Below, one piece after another: positions 1-8,136 of a stretch of 64,000 nucleotides of DNA (positions are counted from its first letter, which is position 1; each line of letters starts with the position of its first letter). Origin of the DNA: Bradyrhizobium yuanmingense (GTDB lineage Bacteria > Pseudomonadota > Alphaproteobacteria > Rhizobiales > Xanthobacteraceae); contig NZ_FMAE01000007.1 of assembly GCF_900094575.1 (NCBI RefSeq), positions 310,001 to 374,000 of the forward strand, read 5' to 3'. The notes beneath the pieces are model-generated. The model ran no database searches. It saw only the letters and a program-made list of their open reading frames with translations, and was not told where the DNA came from. The position numbers were made by a program, and so were the translations under genes.

Positions 1-575
1 AGCGGCGGGCGGCGACATCGGAGGCGATCCTGACGGCGGCGCGGCGCCTGTTCGGGACGCAAGGCTTTGCCGCGACCACTATGGACGACATTGCCGAAGG
101 CGCTTCGGTGGCCAAAGGCGCGGTCTATCATCACTTCAAGACCAAGGAGGCGGTGTTTGAGGCTGTGTTCGACCAGGTGGCGCGCGACCTCGTTGCCGAG
201 ATCGACCGCACGGCACGCGCCGAGAAGGACGTGCTCGCCGCCATGGTCGCCGGCACCCAGCATTACTTTGCCGCGACCGCGAAGGGGCCGACCGGCCAGA
301 TCATTCTGCGTGACGGGCCGGCCGTGCTCGGCTGGGAGCGCTGGCGCGAGATCGACGCGCAGCACTTTGGCGGCAAGATGCCGCGTGCGCTCTCCGCCGC
401 GATGGAGGCCGGCCTGATCGCGCGGCAGCCGGTCGAGCCGCTGGCGCGGCTGCTGCTCGGCGCGGTGACGGAGGCCGCGGTCGCCTGCGCCGGCCGCGCC
501 GATATCGCCAAGGCCGGCGCGGAATATGCCCGTGCGTTCAAGTCGCTGGTCGAGGCGCTGCGCGTCAAGGCCTGA
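1..575 (+). CDS. TetR family transcriptional regulator (5' truncated)
   Basis: The open frame runs in from the left edge, so the first residues are missing. The visible N-terminus reads as the first helix of a TetR DNA-binding domain (AILTAARRLFGTQGF), followed by TTMDDIAEGASVAKGAVYHHF, the helix-turn-helix with the usual Y-x-HF ending. The rest is the variable ligand-binding half. The internal ATG at 81 is not the real start because the conserved first helix lies upstream of it. Its target is unknown; the GMC oxidoreductase gene starts 53 bp downstream on the same strand and may be co-transcribed. Confidence 0.85.
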   Translation, partial: RRAATSEAILTAARRLFGTQGFAATTMDDIAEGASVAKGAVYHHFKTKEAVFEAVFDQVARDLVAEIDRTARAEKDVLAAMVAGTQHYFAATAKGPTGQIILRDGPAVLGWERWREIDAQHFGGKMPRALSAAMEAGLIARQPVEPLARLLLGAVTEAAVACAGRADIAKAGAEYARAFKSLVEALRVKA

Positions 576-628
576 GTGTGCTACTCACAAACTCGAAACG
601 CCCGCTCTCACAAGAAGAACAGTAGCGC

Positions 629-2254
629 ATGAACGCAAATTCCGCCCTCACACCCACCGATCCCGAATTCGACTACATCATCGTCGGCGCCGGCTCCGCC
701 GGCTGCGTGCTCGCCAACAGGCTCTCGGCGAACGGCAAGTACAGCGTGCTGCTGCTCGAGGCCGGCCCGAAGGATTCCAACATCTGGATCCACGTCCCGC
801 TCGGCTACGGCAAGCTGTTCAAGGAGAAGAGCGTCAACTGGATGTACCAGACCGAGCCGGAGCCGGAGCTGAAGGGTCGCCAGGTGTTCCAGCCGCGCGG
901 CAAGACGCTGGGCGGATCGAGCTCGATCAACGGCCTGCTCTATGTCCGCGGCCAGCACGAGGACTACGACCGCTGGCGCCAGCTCGGCAACACCGGCTGG
1001 GGCTATGACGACGTGCTGCCCTATTTCAAGAAGGCCGAGAACCAGTCGCGCGGCGCCGACCAGTATCACGGCACGGGCGGGCCGCTGCCGGTGTCCAACA
1101 TGATCGTGACCGATCCGCTGTCGAAGGCCTTCATCGACGCTGCCGTCGAGAGCGGTCTGCCCTACAATCCTGATTTCAACGGCGCGACCCAAGAAGGCGT
1201 CGGTCTGTTTCAGACCACGACGCGCAACGGCCGGCGCGCCTCGACGTCGGTGGCCTATCTCGGTCCCGCGAAGGCGCGCAGCAATCTGAAGATCGAGACC
1301 TCCGCCCACGCTCAGCGCATCCTGTTCGAAGGGCGCCGAGCCGCAGGCGTCGAATACCGGCAAGGCGCCACCTTGCGCCGCGCCCGCGCGCGGCGGGAAG
1401 TCGTCGTGTCGAGCGGCGCCTACAACTCGCCGCAGCTGCTTCAGCTCTCCGGCGTCGGGCCCGGCGATCTCCTGCGCAAGCATGGCATCGAGGTGGTGCT
1501 CGATGCTGCCGGCGTGGGGCATGATCTGCAGGATCACATGCAGGTCCGCATCGTCATGCGCTGCTCGCAGAAGATCACGCTCAACGACACCATCAATCAT
1601 CCGCTTCGCCGCACCATGGCCGGCGCACGCTATGCGCTGTTTCGCAAGGGATGGCTGACGATCGCAGCCGGCACGGCGGGCGCCTTCTTCAAGACCAGTC
1701 CGCGCCTCGCCTCGCCCGACATCCAGGTTCATTTCCTGCCGTTCTCGACCGACAAGATGGGCGAGAAGCTGCACGATTTCTCCGGCTTCACCGCTTCGGT
1801 TTGCCAGCTCCGTCCTGAAAGTCGCGGTTCCCTCCGCATCAAGAGTGCCGACCCGGCCGTGCCGCCGGAAATCCGCATCAACTACATGTCGACCGAGACC
1901 GATCGCACCACCAACGTCGAGGGCATCAAGATCTTGCGCAAGATCCTGAACGCTCCGGCGCTGAAACCGTTCGTGGTCAGCGAGTACGACCCCGGCGCGG
2001 AGGTATCTTCGGATGCCGAGATCCTGGATTACTGCCGCGAACGCGGCAGCACCATCTATCATCCGACCTCGACCTGTCGTATGGGCAATGACGCGCTCGC
2101 GGTGGTCGATCAGCGGCTGAAGGTGAGGGGACTCGAAGCCTTGCGTGTCGTCGACGGCTCGGTCATGCCCGATCTGGTGTCAGGGAACACCAATGCGCCA
2201 ATCATCATGATCGCCGAAAAGGCCTCCGACATGATATTGGAGGATGCGCGTTAG
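629..2254 (+). CDS. GMC family FAD oxidoreductase (choline dehydrogenase-like)
   Basis: A 541-aa flavoprotein of the glucose-methanol-choline family, which oxidises an alcohol using FAD. The N-terminal dinucleotide fold is clear: VGAGSAGC at residues 19-26, then the acidic end of strand 2 (LLLEAG). The catalytic pair appears near the C-terminus as His478 (IYHPTST) and Asn522 (GNTNAP), the His/Asn spacing of choline oxidase and dehydrogenase relatives. The length is normal for the bacterial family and there is no signal peptide. The substrate cannot be read from sequence; many rhizobial paralogues act on aliphatic or polyethylene-glycol-like alcohols. It follows a TetR gene by 53 bp. Confidence 0.9.
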   Translation: MNANSALTPTDPEFDYIIVGAGSAGCVLANRLSANGKYSVLLLEAGPKDSNIWIHVPLGYGKLFKEKSVNWMYQTEPEPELKGRQVFQPRGKTLGGSSSINGLLYVRGQHEDYDRWRQLGNTGWGYDDVLPYFKKAENQSRGADQYHGTGGPLPVSNMIVTDPLSKAFIDAAVESGLPYNPDFNGATQEGVGLFQTTTRNGRRASTSVAYLGPAKARSNLKIETSAHAQRILFEGRRAAGVEYRQGATLRRARARREVVVSSGAYNSPQLLQLSGVGPGDLLRKHGIEVVLDAAGVGHDLQDHMQVRIVMRCSQKITLNDTINHPLRRTMAGARYALFRKGWLTIAAGTAGAFFKTSPRLASPDIQVHFLPFSTDKMGEKLHDFSGFTASVCQLRPESRGSLRIKSADPAVPPEIRINYMSTETDRTTNVEGIKILRKILNAPALKPFVVSEYDPGAEVSSDAEILDYCRERGSTIYHPTSTCRMGNDALAVVDQRLKVRGLEALRVVDGSVMPDLVSGNTNAPIIMIAEKASDMILEDAR

Positions 2255-2279
2255 TTTCGCGCTTTGAAAGGATCCGGAC

Positions 2280-3260
2280 TTGGCTACGCGACTGAAGATC
2301 GGCACACGCAAGAGCGCCATGGCGCTGGCACAGACGGAAGAGATTGCGCGCCGCCTGACCGCCGCGGTGCCCGGTCTCGACGTCGAGATCGTGAAATTCG
2401 ATACCACGGGCGATCTCGACCAGACCAGCAAGCTGCTGCCGCATGGCGGCAAAGGCGGCGCCTTCGTGGCGCAGATCCGCGCCGCCGTGCTGTCGGGTGA
2501 GCTCCAGGCGGCGATGCATTCGTTAAAGGACATGCCTGGTAACGAGGACACGCCGGGTCTCGTCATCGGTGCCACGCTGTCGCGCGATCCGCCTGGTGAT
2601 GCGCTGGTGCTGCGCGAGGATGTGACGCTGGAGGCGCTGCGGCAGTCCCGCGGCAAGGGTTTCAAGATCGGCACCAACGCGGTGCGCCGTGCAGCCTATG
2701 CGCGGCGGCTGTTCCCTGATGTCGAGGTGATCCACTTCCGTGGCGCCGCCGACACGCGCGTGCGCAAGCTCGACAATGGCGAGAAACAGCGCCTGCCGGA
2801 TGGCGGCGCTGTGGGGCCCGCCGATGCGCTGATCATGGCGCGCTCGGGCCTCGATCGCGTCGGCCTGTCCCACCGCATCGCCTACGAATTCACAGCAGTG
2901 GAGATGTTGCCGGCGGCAGGGCAGGGCATCGTCGCGGTCGAATGCGCCGCGCAGGATTGGCAGACGCGGCAGATCCTGTCGTCGATCGACGACTCCGCTG
3001 CGCACGCCTCCGCCGACGCCGAGCGCGAGGTGCTGTGGGTGCTCAACGGCCACTGCAATTCACCGGTAGCGGGCTTCTCGACCATCACGGGCGATCGGAT
3101 GTCGCTCACCGCCTCGGTGCTCGATCTCTCCGGCAACACCATCATCGAAGCCTCGCATACGGGGCCGGCCAACCGTCCGCGCGAGCTCGGCCGCGCGGTG
3201 GGATTGGACCTGCTGACGAAGGGTGCGGCGGAGATCATCGAGCGCAGCCGGCCGCGGTAA
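2280..3260 (+). CDS. hemC: Divergent hydroxymethylbilane synthase (porphobilinogen deaminase)
   Basis: A 326-aa homologue of HemC, which joins four porphobilinogens into hydroxymethylbilane for haem synthesis. Key residues are kept: Lys83 and catalytic Asp84 in HSLKD (same numbering as E. coli), Arg136/Arg137, the RGAADTR strand, and Cys259, the attachment site of the dipyrromethane cofactor. Many conserved stretches are altered, however: KGGAFVAQ where KGLFTKE is usual, GTNAVRR for GTSSLRR, GHCNSPVAG for GGCQVPI. The start is TTG, preceded by AAAGGA at 7 nt. It is convergent with hemE. It may be a second hemC or the only one; this window cannot say. Confidence 0.8.
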   Translation: MATRLKIGTRKSAMALAQTEEIARRLTAAVPGLDVEIVKFDTTGDLDQTSKLLPHGGKGGAFVAQIRAAVLSGELQAAMHSLKDMPGNEDTPGLVIGATLSRDPPGDALVLREDVTLEALRQSRGKGFKIGTNAVRRAAYARRLFPDVEVIHFRGAADTRVRKLDNGEKQRLPDGGAVGPADALIMARSGLDRVGLSHRIAYEFTAVEMLPAAGQGIVAVECAAQDWQTRQILSSIDDSAAHASADAEREVLWVLNGHCNSPVAGFSTITGDRMSLTASVLDLSGNTIIEASHTGPANRPRELGRAVGLDLLTKGAAEIIERSRPR

Positions 3261-3420
3261 GCATGCCGAAATCACGATCTCTGATGATGTCATTTTGCAC
3301 CTGTTTTGCCCGACAAGTCAAAACGCACGGGCGAGTCATGCCCGCCTAATATTTTCAACGACTTGCCTACTGTGCATGGGGTTGTTTTTCGCACTTTTTG
3401 CAAGACCCGATCACAACGGC

Positions 3421-3508
3421 TCGTCATGCCCGGGCTTGTCCCGGGCATCCACGTTCTTCGCGTCGCATGGCAAGGCGTGCATGGCCGGGACAAGCCCGGC
3501 CATGACGA
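3421..3508. repeat. Intergenic palindromic repeat, family A copy 1
   Basis: An imperfect palindrome with TCGTCATG at one end and CATGACGA at the other. Its arms carry TGCCCGGGCTTGTCCCGGGCA and GGCCGGGACAAGCCCGGCC, each with its own inner dyad. The same arms recur at 14354-14442 and 62969-63055. It lies between the 3' ends of hemC and hemE; the rest of that 264-bp gap shows nothing recognisable. Confidence 0.9.
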
Positions 3509-3524
3509 CGTGGATAGACGGCCC

Positions 3525-4559
3525 TCACCCCCGCACGCGCCGGATCATCTGCTCGACATGGGCGATCGGCGTCTCCGGCTGGATGCCGTGGCCGAGGTTG
3601 AAGATCAGCCGCCCGGCAGCAAAATTGGCCAGCACGTTGTCGACCGCGCCATCGAGCGCGGCGCCGCCCGTGATCAGCACCAGTGGATCGAGGTTGCCCT
3701 GCACCGCGACCTTGCTCTGCACCCGCTCGCGGATGAAGGCGGGCTCCGCGGTCCAGTCGATGCTGACGGCATTGACGCCGGTCGCTTCGACATAGCCGGG
3801 CAGTTGCGCGCCCGCACCGCGCGGGAAGCCGATGATCTTCGCGTCCGGCACTTTGGCCCTTACGCCCTCGACGATGCGCCGCGTCGGCTCGACCGACCAG
3901 CGCGCGAACTCGGTCGGCGGCAGCACGCCGGCCCAGGTGTCGAAGATCTGCAACGCGTCGGCCCCGGCGTCGAGCTGTGCCAGCAGATACTGAATCGAGT
4001 TGTCGACCAGGACGTCGATGATCTGCGAGAAGGCTTCCGGATGCCGGTAGGCCATCATCCGGGCCGGCGCCTGGTCCGGCGTGCCGTGGCCTGCGACCAT
4101 GTAGGTCGCCACCGTCCACGGTGCGCCGCAGAAGCCGATCAGCGCGGTCCTGGGATCGAGCGCGCCGCGCACGATCTTCAACGCGTCGAACACCGGCTCG
4201 AGCTTGCCGAAATCTGCGTGCGGCGCCAGCGTCGCCACCTTGGCCGGATCGTCCAGCGGCTCGAGCCGCGGGCCCTCGCCGACCTCGAACCGCACCGAAC
4301 GTCCGAGCGCATAGGGAATCACCAGGATGTCGGAGAAGATGATCGCCGCATCGAAACCGAACCTTCGGATCGGCTGCAGCGTCACCTCGGCGGCAAGCTC
4401 CGGGTTGAAGCAGAGATCGAGGAAGCCGCCCGCCTTGGCGCGCACCTCGCGATATTCCGGCAGGTAGCGCCCGGCCTGGCGCATCATCCACATGGGCGGG
4501 ACAGCTTGGTGCTGGCCGGAGAGGACGTCGATGAAGGGTTTCGTCGAAGACTGGGGCAC
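3525..4559 (-). CDS. hemE: Uroporphyrinogen decarboxylase
   Basis: HemE removes four acetate carboxyls from uroporphyrinogen III to give coproporphyrinogen III in cytoplasmic haem synthesis. The signature PPMWMMRQAGRYLPEYRE is near the N-terminus, followed by SDILVIPYALG, GFCGAPWT and NLGHGI, all typical. The GTG start at 4559 gives 344 aa, the family length, with AGGA 6 nt upstream. The frame stays open to 4871, but that extension is unlike any HemE and overlaps a separate small gene on the other strand, so I exclude it. Convergent with the hemC homologue. Confidence 0.95.
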   Translation of the reverse strand: MPQSSTKPFIDVLSGQHQAVPPMWMMRQAGRYLPEYREVRAKAGGFLDLCFNPELAAEVTLQPIRRFGFDAAIIFSDILVIPYALGRSVRFEVGEGPRLEPLDDPAKVATLAPHADFGKLEPVFDALKIVRGALDPRTALIGFCGAPWTVATYMVAGHGTPDQAPARMMAYRHPEAFSQIIDVLVDNSIQYLLAQLDAGADALQIFDTWAGVLPPTEFARWSVEPTRRIVEGVRAKVPDAKIIGFPRGAGAQLPGYVEATGVNAVSIDWTAEPAFIRERVQSKVAVQGNLDPLVLITGGAALDGAVDNVLANFAAGRLIFNLGHGIQPETPIAHVEQMIRRVRG

Positions 4560-4665
4560 GAATGGTCCTGAAGCAGGTTGTGCCTCCTGATACACCGCCG
4601 CGGCCCGCAGCGGAACAGGGGAACCTGGATGATCGGGCCGCGTTGACCAGGCAATGGAGGAGATC

Positions 4666-4881
4666 ATGGCTGAGACATTCAATCCCGCGCCGCACGACAA
4701 GCACGCCGAGGACCTGCGCGAGGCGCTCGCTGCCGATCGGCAGTCCAAGCTCGACGACGGGCTGAGGGACACGTTCCCAGCGTCCGACCCCGTGAGCGTG
4801 GCGCAGCCGACGCCCTCGAAGGCCGACGCCGATGCCGAGCATCCTTCGCTCTGGGCCAAGGTCAAGGCCATCTTCAGCTAG
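4666..4881 (+). CDS. Small FPASDP-motif protein
   Basis: A 71-aa charged cytoplasmic protein with no signal peptide. Its core, LDDGLRDTFPASDPVSV, matches the FPASDP motif of many short uncharacterised proteobacterial proteins. GGAGG 5 nt upstream of ATG 4666 selects this start over the ATG at 4654. It is divergent from hemE with 106 bp between the starts. The function is unknown. Short length is offset by the motif and a good ribosome site, so I consider the gene real. Confidence 0.75.
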   Translation: MAETFNPAPHDKHAEDLREALAADRQSKLDDGLRDTFPASDPVSVAQPTPSKADADAEHPSLWAKVKAIFS

Positions 4882-4910
4882 CGGCGGCGGGCGCCGGATT
4901 CCGATCGGCC

Positions 4911-4929
4911 CGCTAATGTCTTGTTAGCG
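4911..4929. other. Small inverted repeat CGCTAA-N7-TTAGCG
   Basis: A perfect 6-bp dyad around a 7-nt centre, 30 bp after the small FPASDP gene and 128 bp before the diguanylate cyclase. It lacks a T-run, so it is a weak terminator candidate; it could be an operator for the cyclase gene. The remainder of this 175-bp gap shows nothing else. Confidence 0.35.
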
Positions 4930-5056
4930 ATGCACCGATCGCCGCGTCCGTAAGACTACTGGAAAGGGCGGAAACCGCCGCGTAGTCCGGTAGCGATTTC
5001 AGAATTAAATAACAGAAGCGGCAGAGGTTTTCCGAACGATCGGAGAACCCTGCCAC

Positions 5057-6958
5057 ATGAGCGCTACCCAACGAGCCGGATGGAGCCGCCTGCCGCTGCG
5101 CGCGGCGGCCTTCGTGGCGCTGACCTGCGCGACGATCCTCGGCGTCAGCGGTTGGCGTGAATGGACGGCACGCGATGCGGTGCTCAAGGCCGCCGAGATG
5201 GAGATGGCGAACGTGGCCCGTTCGCTGACCCAGCATGCCGAAGACAGCCTCGATCTCCTGGATTCCGGTGTCGTCGGCGTGGTCAGCCGGTTGGAGATGG
5301 ACGGCACCGCACCGGTCACGATCGCGAAGCTGCGCACCTTGCTGGATGTGCGCAAGAAGGCGATCGAGCGCATTCACAGCCTCGCCATCATCGACGATCA
5401 GGGCAACTGGCTGACCTCACCCGGTACGATCGGCACGACCTTCAGCGACGATGCCTTCTTCCGACATCACCAGCTCTCGCCGAAGCGCGAGGCCCATGTC
5501 GGCCGTCCCGTGAAGAGCCTGCTGGACGGCGAATGGGTCGTCACCCTGTCACGCCGCTTCAGCAAGCAGGACGGCAGCTTCGGCGGCGTGGTGCTCGCGA
5601 CCATCAGCTCGAACTATCTGTCGCACTTCTACAAGCAGTTCGAGATCGGCCGCAACAGCTCCGTGTCACTGGCGCATGGCGACGGACTGATCGTCGCGCG
5701 CAATCCCAGCAACGAGACATTCGTCGGGCGCAGCGTCGCCGACAAGCCGTTGTTCCGCGAGCCGAGCCTGCAACGGCCGAGCGGCGCCCATCATTTCACC
5801 TCGTCGCTGGACGGTGTCGAACGCGTCAGCTTCTTCAATCGCAGCGGTCGGTTCCCGCTCCTCCTGCTCGCCACCGTCGACAAGGACGAGCTGCTCGCGC
5901 CGTGGCGCGCGGCGGCGATCTCCCGCATGCTCTACGTGTTCGCGCTGGTGATGCTGATCGCAGTCATCGGCGGCGTGCTGGTGCGGCAGTTGCAGCGCGG
6001 CCAGCGCATGGCTGTCGCGCTGACCGAGACGGAGGCGCATTTCCGCCTGCTCGCCGAAGGCTCCAGCGACATGGTGACGCGGATCGGCCTCGATGAGCGA
6101 CTGCGTTATGTCTCGCCCTCGTCGGTCCGCATCGTCGGCTGGCGTCCCAATCAACTGGTCGGTTCGCCGGCCCTCGCGGGTATCAATCCGGAGGACCTGC
6201 CGGAAGTCCAGGCGATCGTCGACGCGATGAAGCGCGGTGAGAAGGAGGAGGCGCGTCTCACCTACCGCAACTCGCATCGGCAGAACGGCGAGATCTGGCT
6301 CGAATCGACCATGCGGGTGACGCGCAAGGACAATGGCCAGGTCGATGGCGTGGTCGCGATCTCCCGCGACATCACCGAGCACAAGAGGCTGGAAACCAGG
6401 CTCGAGACGCTGGCAATCGAGGACAGCCTCACCGGCCTTGCCAATCGCCGCCGCTTCGACGAGCGCCTGAAGGAGGAATGGGCGCGTGCCTATCGCGACC
6501 GCTCCAGCCTTGCTTTGCTGATGATTGATGTCGACCACTTCAAGGCCTACAACGACGAATATGGCCATCCCGCGGGCGATGCCTGCCTGCGCCTGATCGC
6601 CAAGATCATCGCGGCCGAAGCGCAGCGCGCCGGCGATCTGGCGGCGCGTTACGGCGGTGAGGAATTCGCCATGCTGCTGCCGAACATCGATGCCGCCGGC
6701 TGCGCCCGGATCGGCGAACGGATCCGCAACGCCATTCACGAGGCCGGCCTCGCGCATGGCAGCAATGAGGCGGCTGGATGCGTCACCGCTTCGCTTGGCG
6801 GCGCAGCCTGCCGGCCGGCGTTCGAACGAACCGCGGGGGTCGCTGCGCTGGTCGAAGCTGCCGACCGGGCGCTCTATGCCGCCAAGGCCGCAGGCCGCAA
6901 CCGCCTGGTGATGTCCGGCGAGGTCATGGATCTGCTGCCCAAGGCGTCCGGCCAGTAA
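5057..6958 (+). CDS. Membrane diguanylate cyclase with Cache-like sensor, PAS and GGDEF
   Basis: This 633-aa protein should make cyclic di-GMP. A first membrane segment spans about residues 13-31, a periplasmic Cache-like sensor about 32-285 (with the IIDDQGNWLTS and VGRPV patterns of such domains), and a second membrane segment about 290-311. A PAS domain (about 325-445, ending VVAISRDITEHKRLE) and a GGDEF domain (about 460-625) follow. The active site is intact as GGEEF at 533-537, and RAGD at 524-527 is a proper inhibitory I-site, so feedback by product is expected. There is no EAL domain. The ligand is unknown. Confidence 0.92.
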   Translation: MSATQRAGWSRLPLRAAAFVALTCATILGVSGWREWTARDAVLKAAEMEMANVARSLTQHAEDSLDLLDSGVVGVVSRLEMDGTAPVTIAKLRTLLDVRKKAIERIHSLAIIDDQGNWLTSPGTIGTTFSDDAFFRHHQLSPKREAHVGRPVKSLLDGEWVVTLSRRFSKQDGSFGGVVLATISSNYLSHFYKQFEIGRNSSVSLAHGDGLIVARNPSNETFVGRSVADKPLFREPSLQRPSGAHHFTSSLDGVERVSFFNRSGRFPLLLLATVDKDELLAPWRAAAISRMLYVFALVMLIAVIGGVLVRQLQRGQRMAVALTETEAHFRLLAEGSSDMVTRIGLDERLRYVSPSSVRIVGWRPNQLVGSPALAGINPEDLPEVQAIVDAMKRGEKEEARLTYRNSHRQNGEIWLESTMRVTRKDNGQVDGVVAISRDITEHKRLETRLETLAIEDSLTGLANRRRFDERLKEEWARAYRDRSSLALLMIDVDHFKAYNDEYGHPAGDACLRLIAKIIAAEAQRAGDLAARYGGEEFAMLLPNIDAAGCARIGERIRNAIHEAGLAHGSNEAAGCVTASLGGAACRPAFERTAGVAALVEAADRALYAAKAAGRNRLVMSGEVMDLLPKASGQ

Positions 6959-6964
6959 CACCGT

Positions 6965-7183
6965 TCAATAATGCGGGGGAGGCTCGTTGGCAGGCCCTGG
7001 CGCATTTGCCTCGGCGTCCTGCAGCCGAGCATTGAGCTCGGTGATCTGCCGCGTCAGCCTGTCGATCTGCTTCCATTGCGCGGTGATGGTCTGGTTCAAC
7101 GTCTCGATCGTATCGTCCTGATAGGCGAGGCGCGTCTCCAGCGTGTCGATGCGCTCGCTCAGCGTCTTGATCTCATTCGTCAC
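6965..7183 (-). CDS. slyX: SlyX family protein
   Basis: A 72-aa protein, nearly all heptad coiled coil (LSERIDTLETRLAYQDDTIETL pattern shortened here), ending in the family's conserved PPPHY. The GTG start at 7183 lies inside the end of trhO, an 11-nt overlap that suggests translational coupling; AAGGA is placed just upstream. The biochemical function of SlyX is not established. It is convergent with the diguanylate cyclase, with only 6 bp between the stop codons. Confidence 0.88.
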   Translation of the reverse strand: MTNEIKTLSERIDTLETRLAYQDDTIETLNQTITAQWKQIDRLTRQITELNARLQDAEANAPGPANEPPPHY

Positions 7184-7940
7184 GCGTTACGTCCTTGTTT
7201 CGCTCGCGCAAGCCGTGGCCGAGCGCCACGCGCTCGTCGAACACGAAGCATTCGCCGCGCCAGCGGCTCTCCGCCTCCGGCACGTCTTCCAGATATCTCA
7301 GGATGCCGCCCTTGAGGTGATAGACCTCGCCAAAGCCGCGCGCGAGCAGATGCGCGCTCGCCTTCTCGCAGCGGATGCCGCCGGTGCAGAACATCGCGAT
7401 CCTGCGGTGCCGTGCCGGATCGAGCTGCTCGGCGGCAAAGTCCTTGAACTGGCCGAAGCTCTTGATGCCGGGATCGAGCGCGCCCTCGAACGTGCCCATC
7501 GCGACCTCGAAGGCGTTGCGGGTGTCGAGCACGAGGGTATCGGGTGCTGCGATCAGCGCGTTCCATTCGTGCGGATCGACATAGGTGCCGACCTGACGCG
7601 TCGGATCGGCGGCCGCATCGCCCAGGGTGACGATCTCCTTCTTCAGCCGCACCTTCAGCCGTCCGAACGGCATCGCCTCCGCGGCGGAGAATTTCAATTC
7701 GAGATTGTCGAGCCTGCCGCCGAACATGTCGCCGCGTGCGAGCTCGTGAGCGAAAGCCTCGATCGCCTCCGGTGCGCCGGCGACCGTGCCGTTGATGCCC
7801 TCCTGCGCCAGCAACACGCTGCCCTTCAGCCCAAGACCGGCGCAGCAGGCGCGCAGCGGCTCGCGCAGCTCGCGGTAATCCGGGAGGGCGACGAATTGAT
7901 AGAAGGCGCAGACCTTGTAAGACGTATTGCTGGACGTCAT
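7173..7940 (-). CDS. trhO: tRNA uridine(34) hydroxylase, rhodanese family
   Basis: A 255-aa member of the TrhO/YceA family, which hydroxylates uridine 34 of certain tRNAs on the path to 5-methoxyuridine-type modifications. It has an N-terminal acylphosphatase-like domain (LKGSVLLAQEGINGTVAG) and a C-terminal rhodanese domain with the active loop CTGGIRCEKAS. Just after it comes the typical YHLKGGILRYLEDV. The start at 7940 has AAAGGAG 5 nt upstream; the open frame further upstream is not coding. It overlaps slyX. Confidence 0.92.
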   Translation of the reverse strand: MTSSNTSYKVCAFYQFVALPDYRELREPLRACCAGLGLKGSVLLAQEGINGTVAGAPEAIEAFAHELARGDMFGGRLDNLELKFSAAEAMPFGRLKVRLKKEIVTLGDAAADPTRQVGTYVDPHEWNALIAAPDTLVLDTRNAFEVAMGTFEGALDPGIKSFGQFKDFAAEQLDPARHRRIAMFCTGGIRCEKASAHLLARGFGEVYHLKGGILRYLEDVPEAESRWRGECFVFDERVALGHGLRERNKDVTRDE

Positions 7941-8136
7941 GGCCGCTCCTTTAGCAGGCGGCCCGCGCCCGGAAAACCCGCATCGCAAAAGCCTGCAAAA
8001 GGTCCATACGCCCAGCGGATGGCAGCCATTTTCCTGGTATGCCAGCATTGCCCCGCGGGGCGGGAATGTGTCATGTAGACGCGGTTTTCGAGATGGCGCG
8101 CCAACCGCGCCGACGGCCAAGAGAGCAAGACATTCG

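Noticed and set aside
608..2062. Long open frame (484 codons) antisense to the GMC oxidoreductase
   Set aside because: It mirrors the coding frame of a clear enzyme gene, has no family pattern and is expected in DNA this GC-rich.
4560..4871. N-terminal extension of hemE to an ATG at 4871
   Set aside because: It adds 104 residues unlike any HemE and overlaps the FPASDP gene on the other strand; the GTG at 4559 gives the family length.
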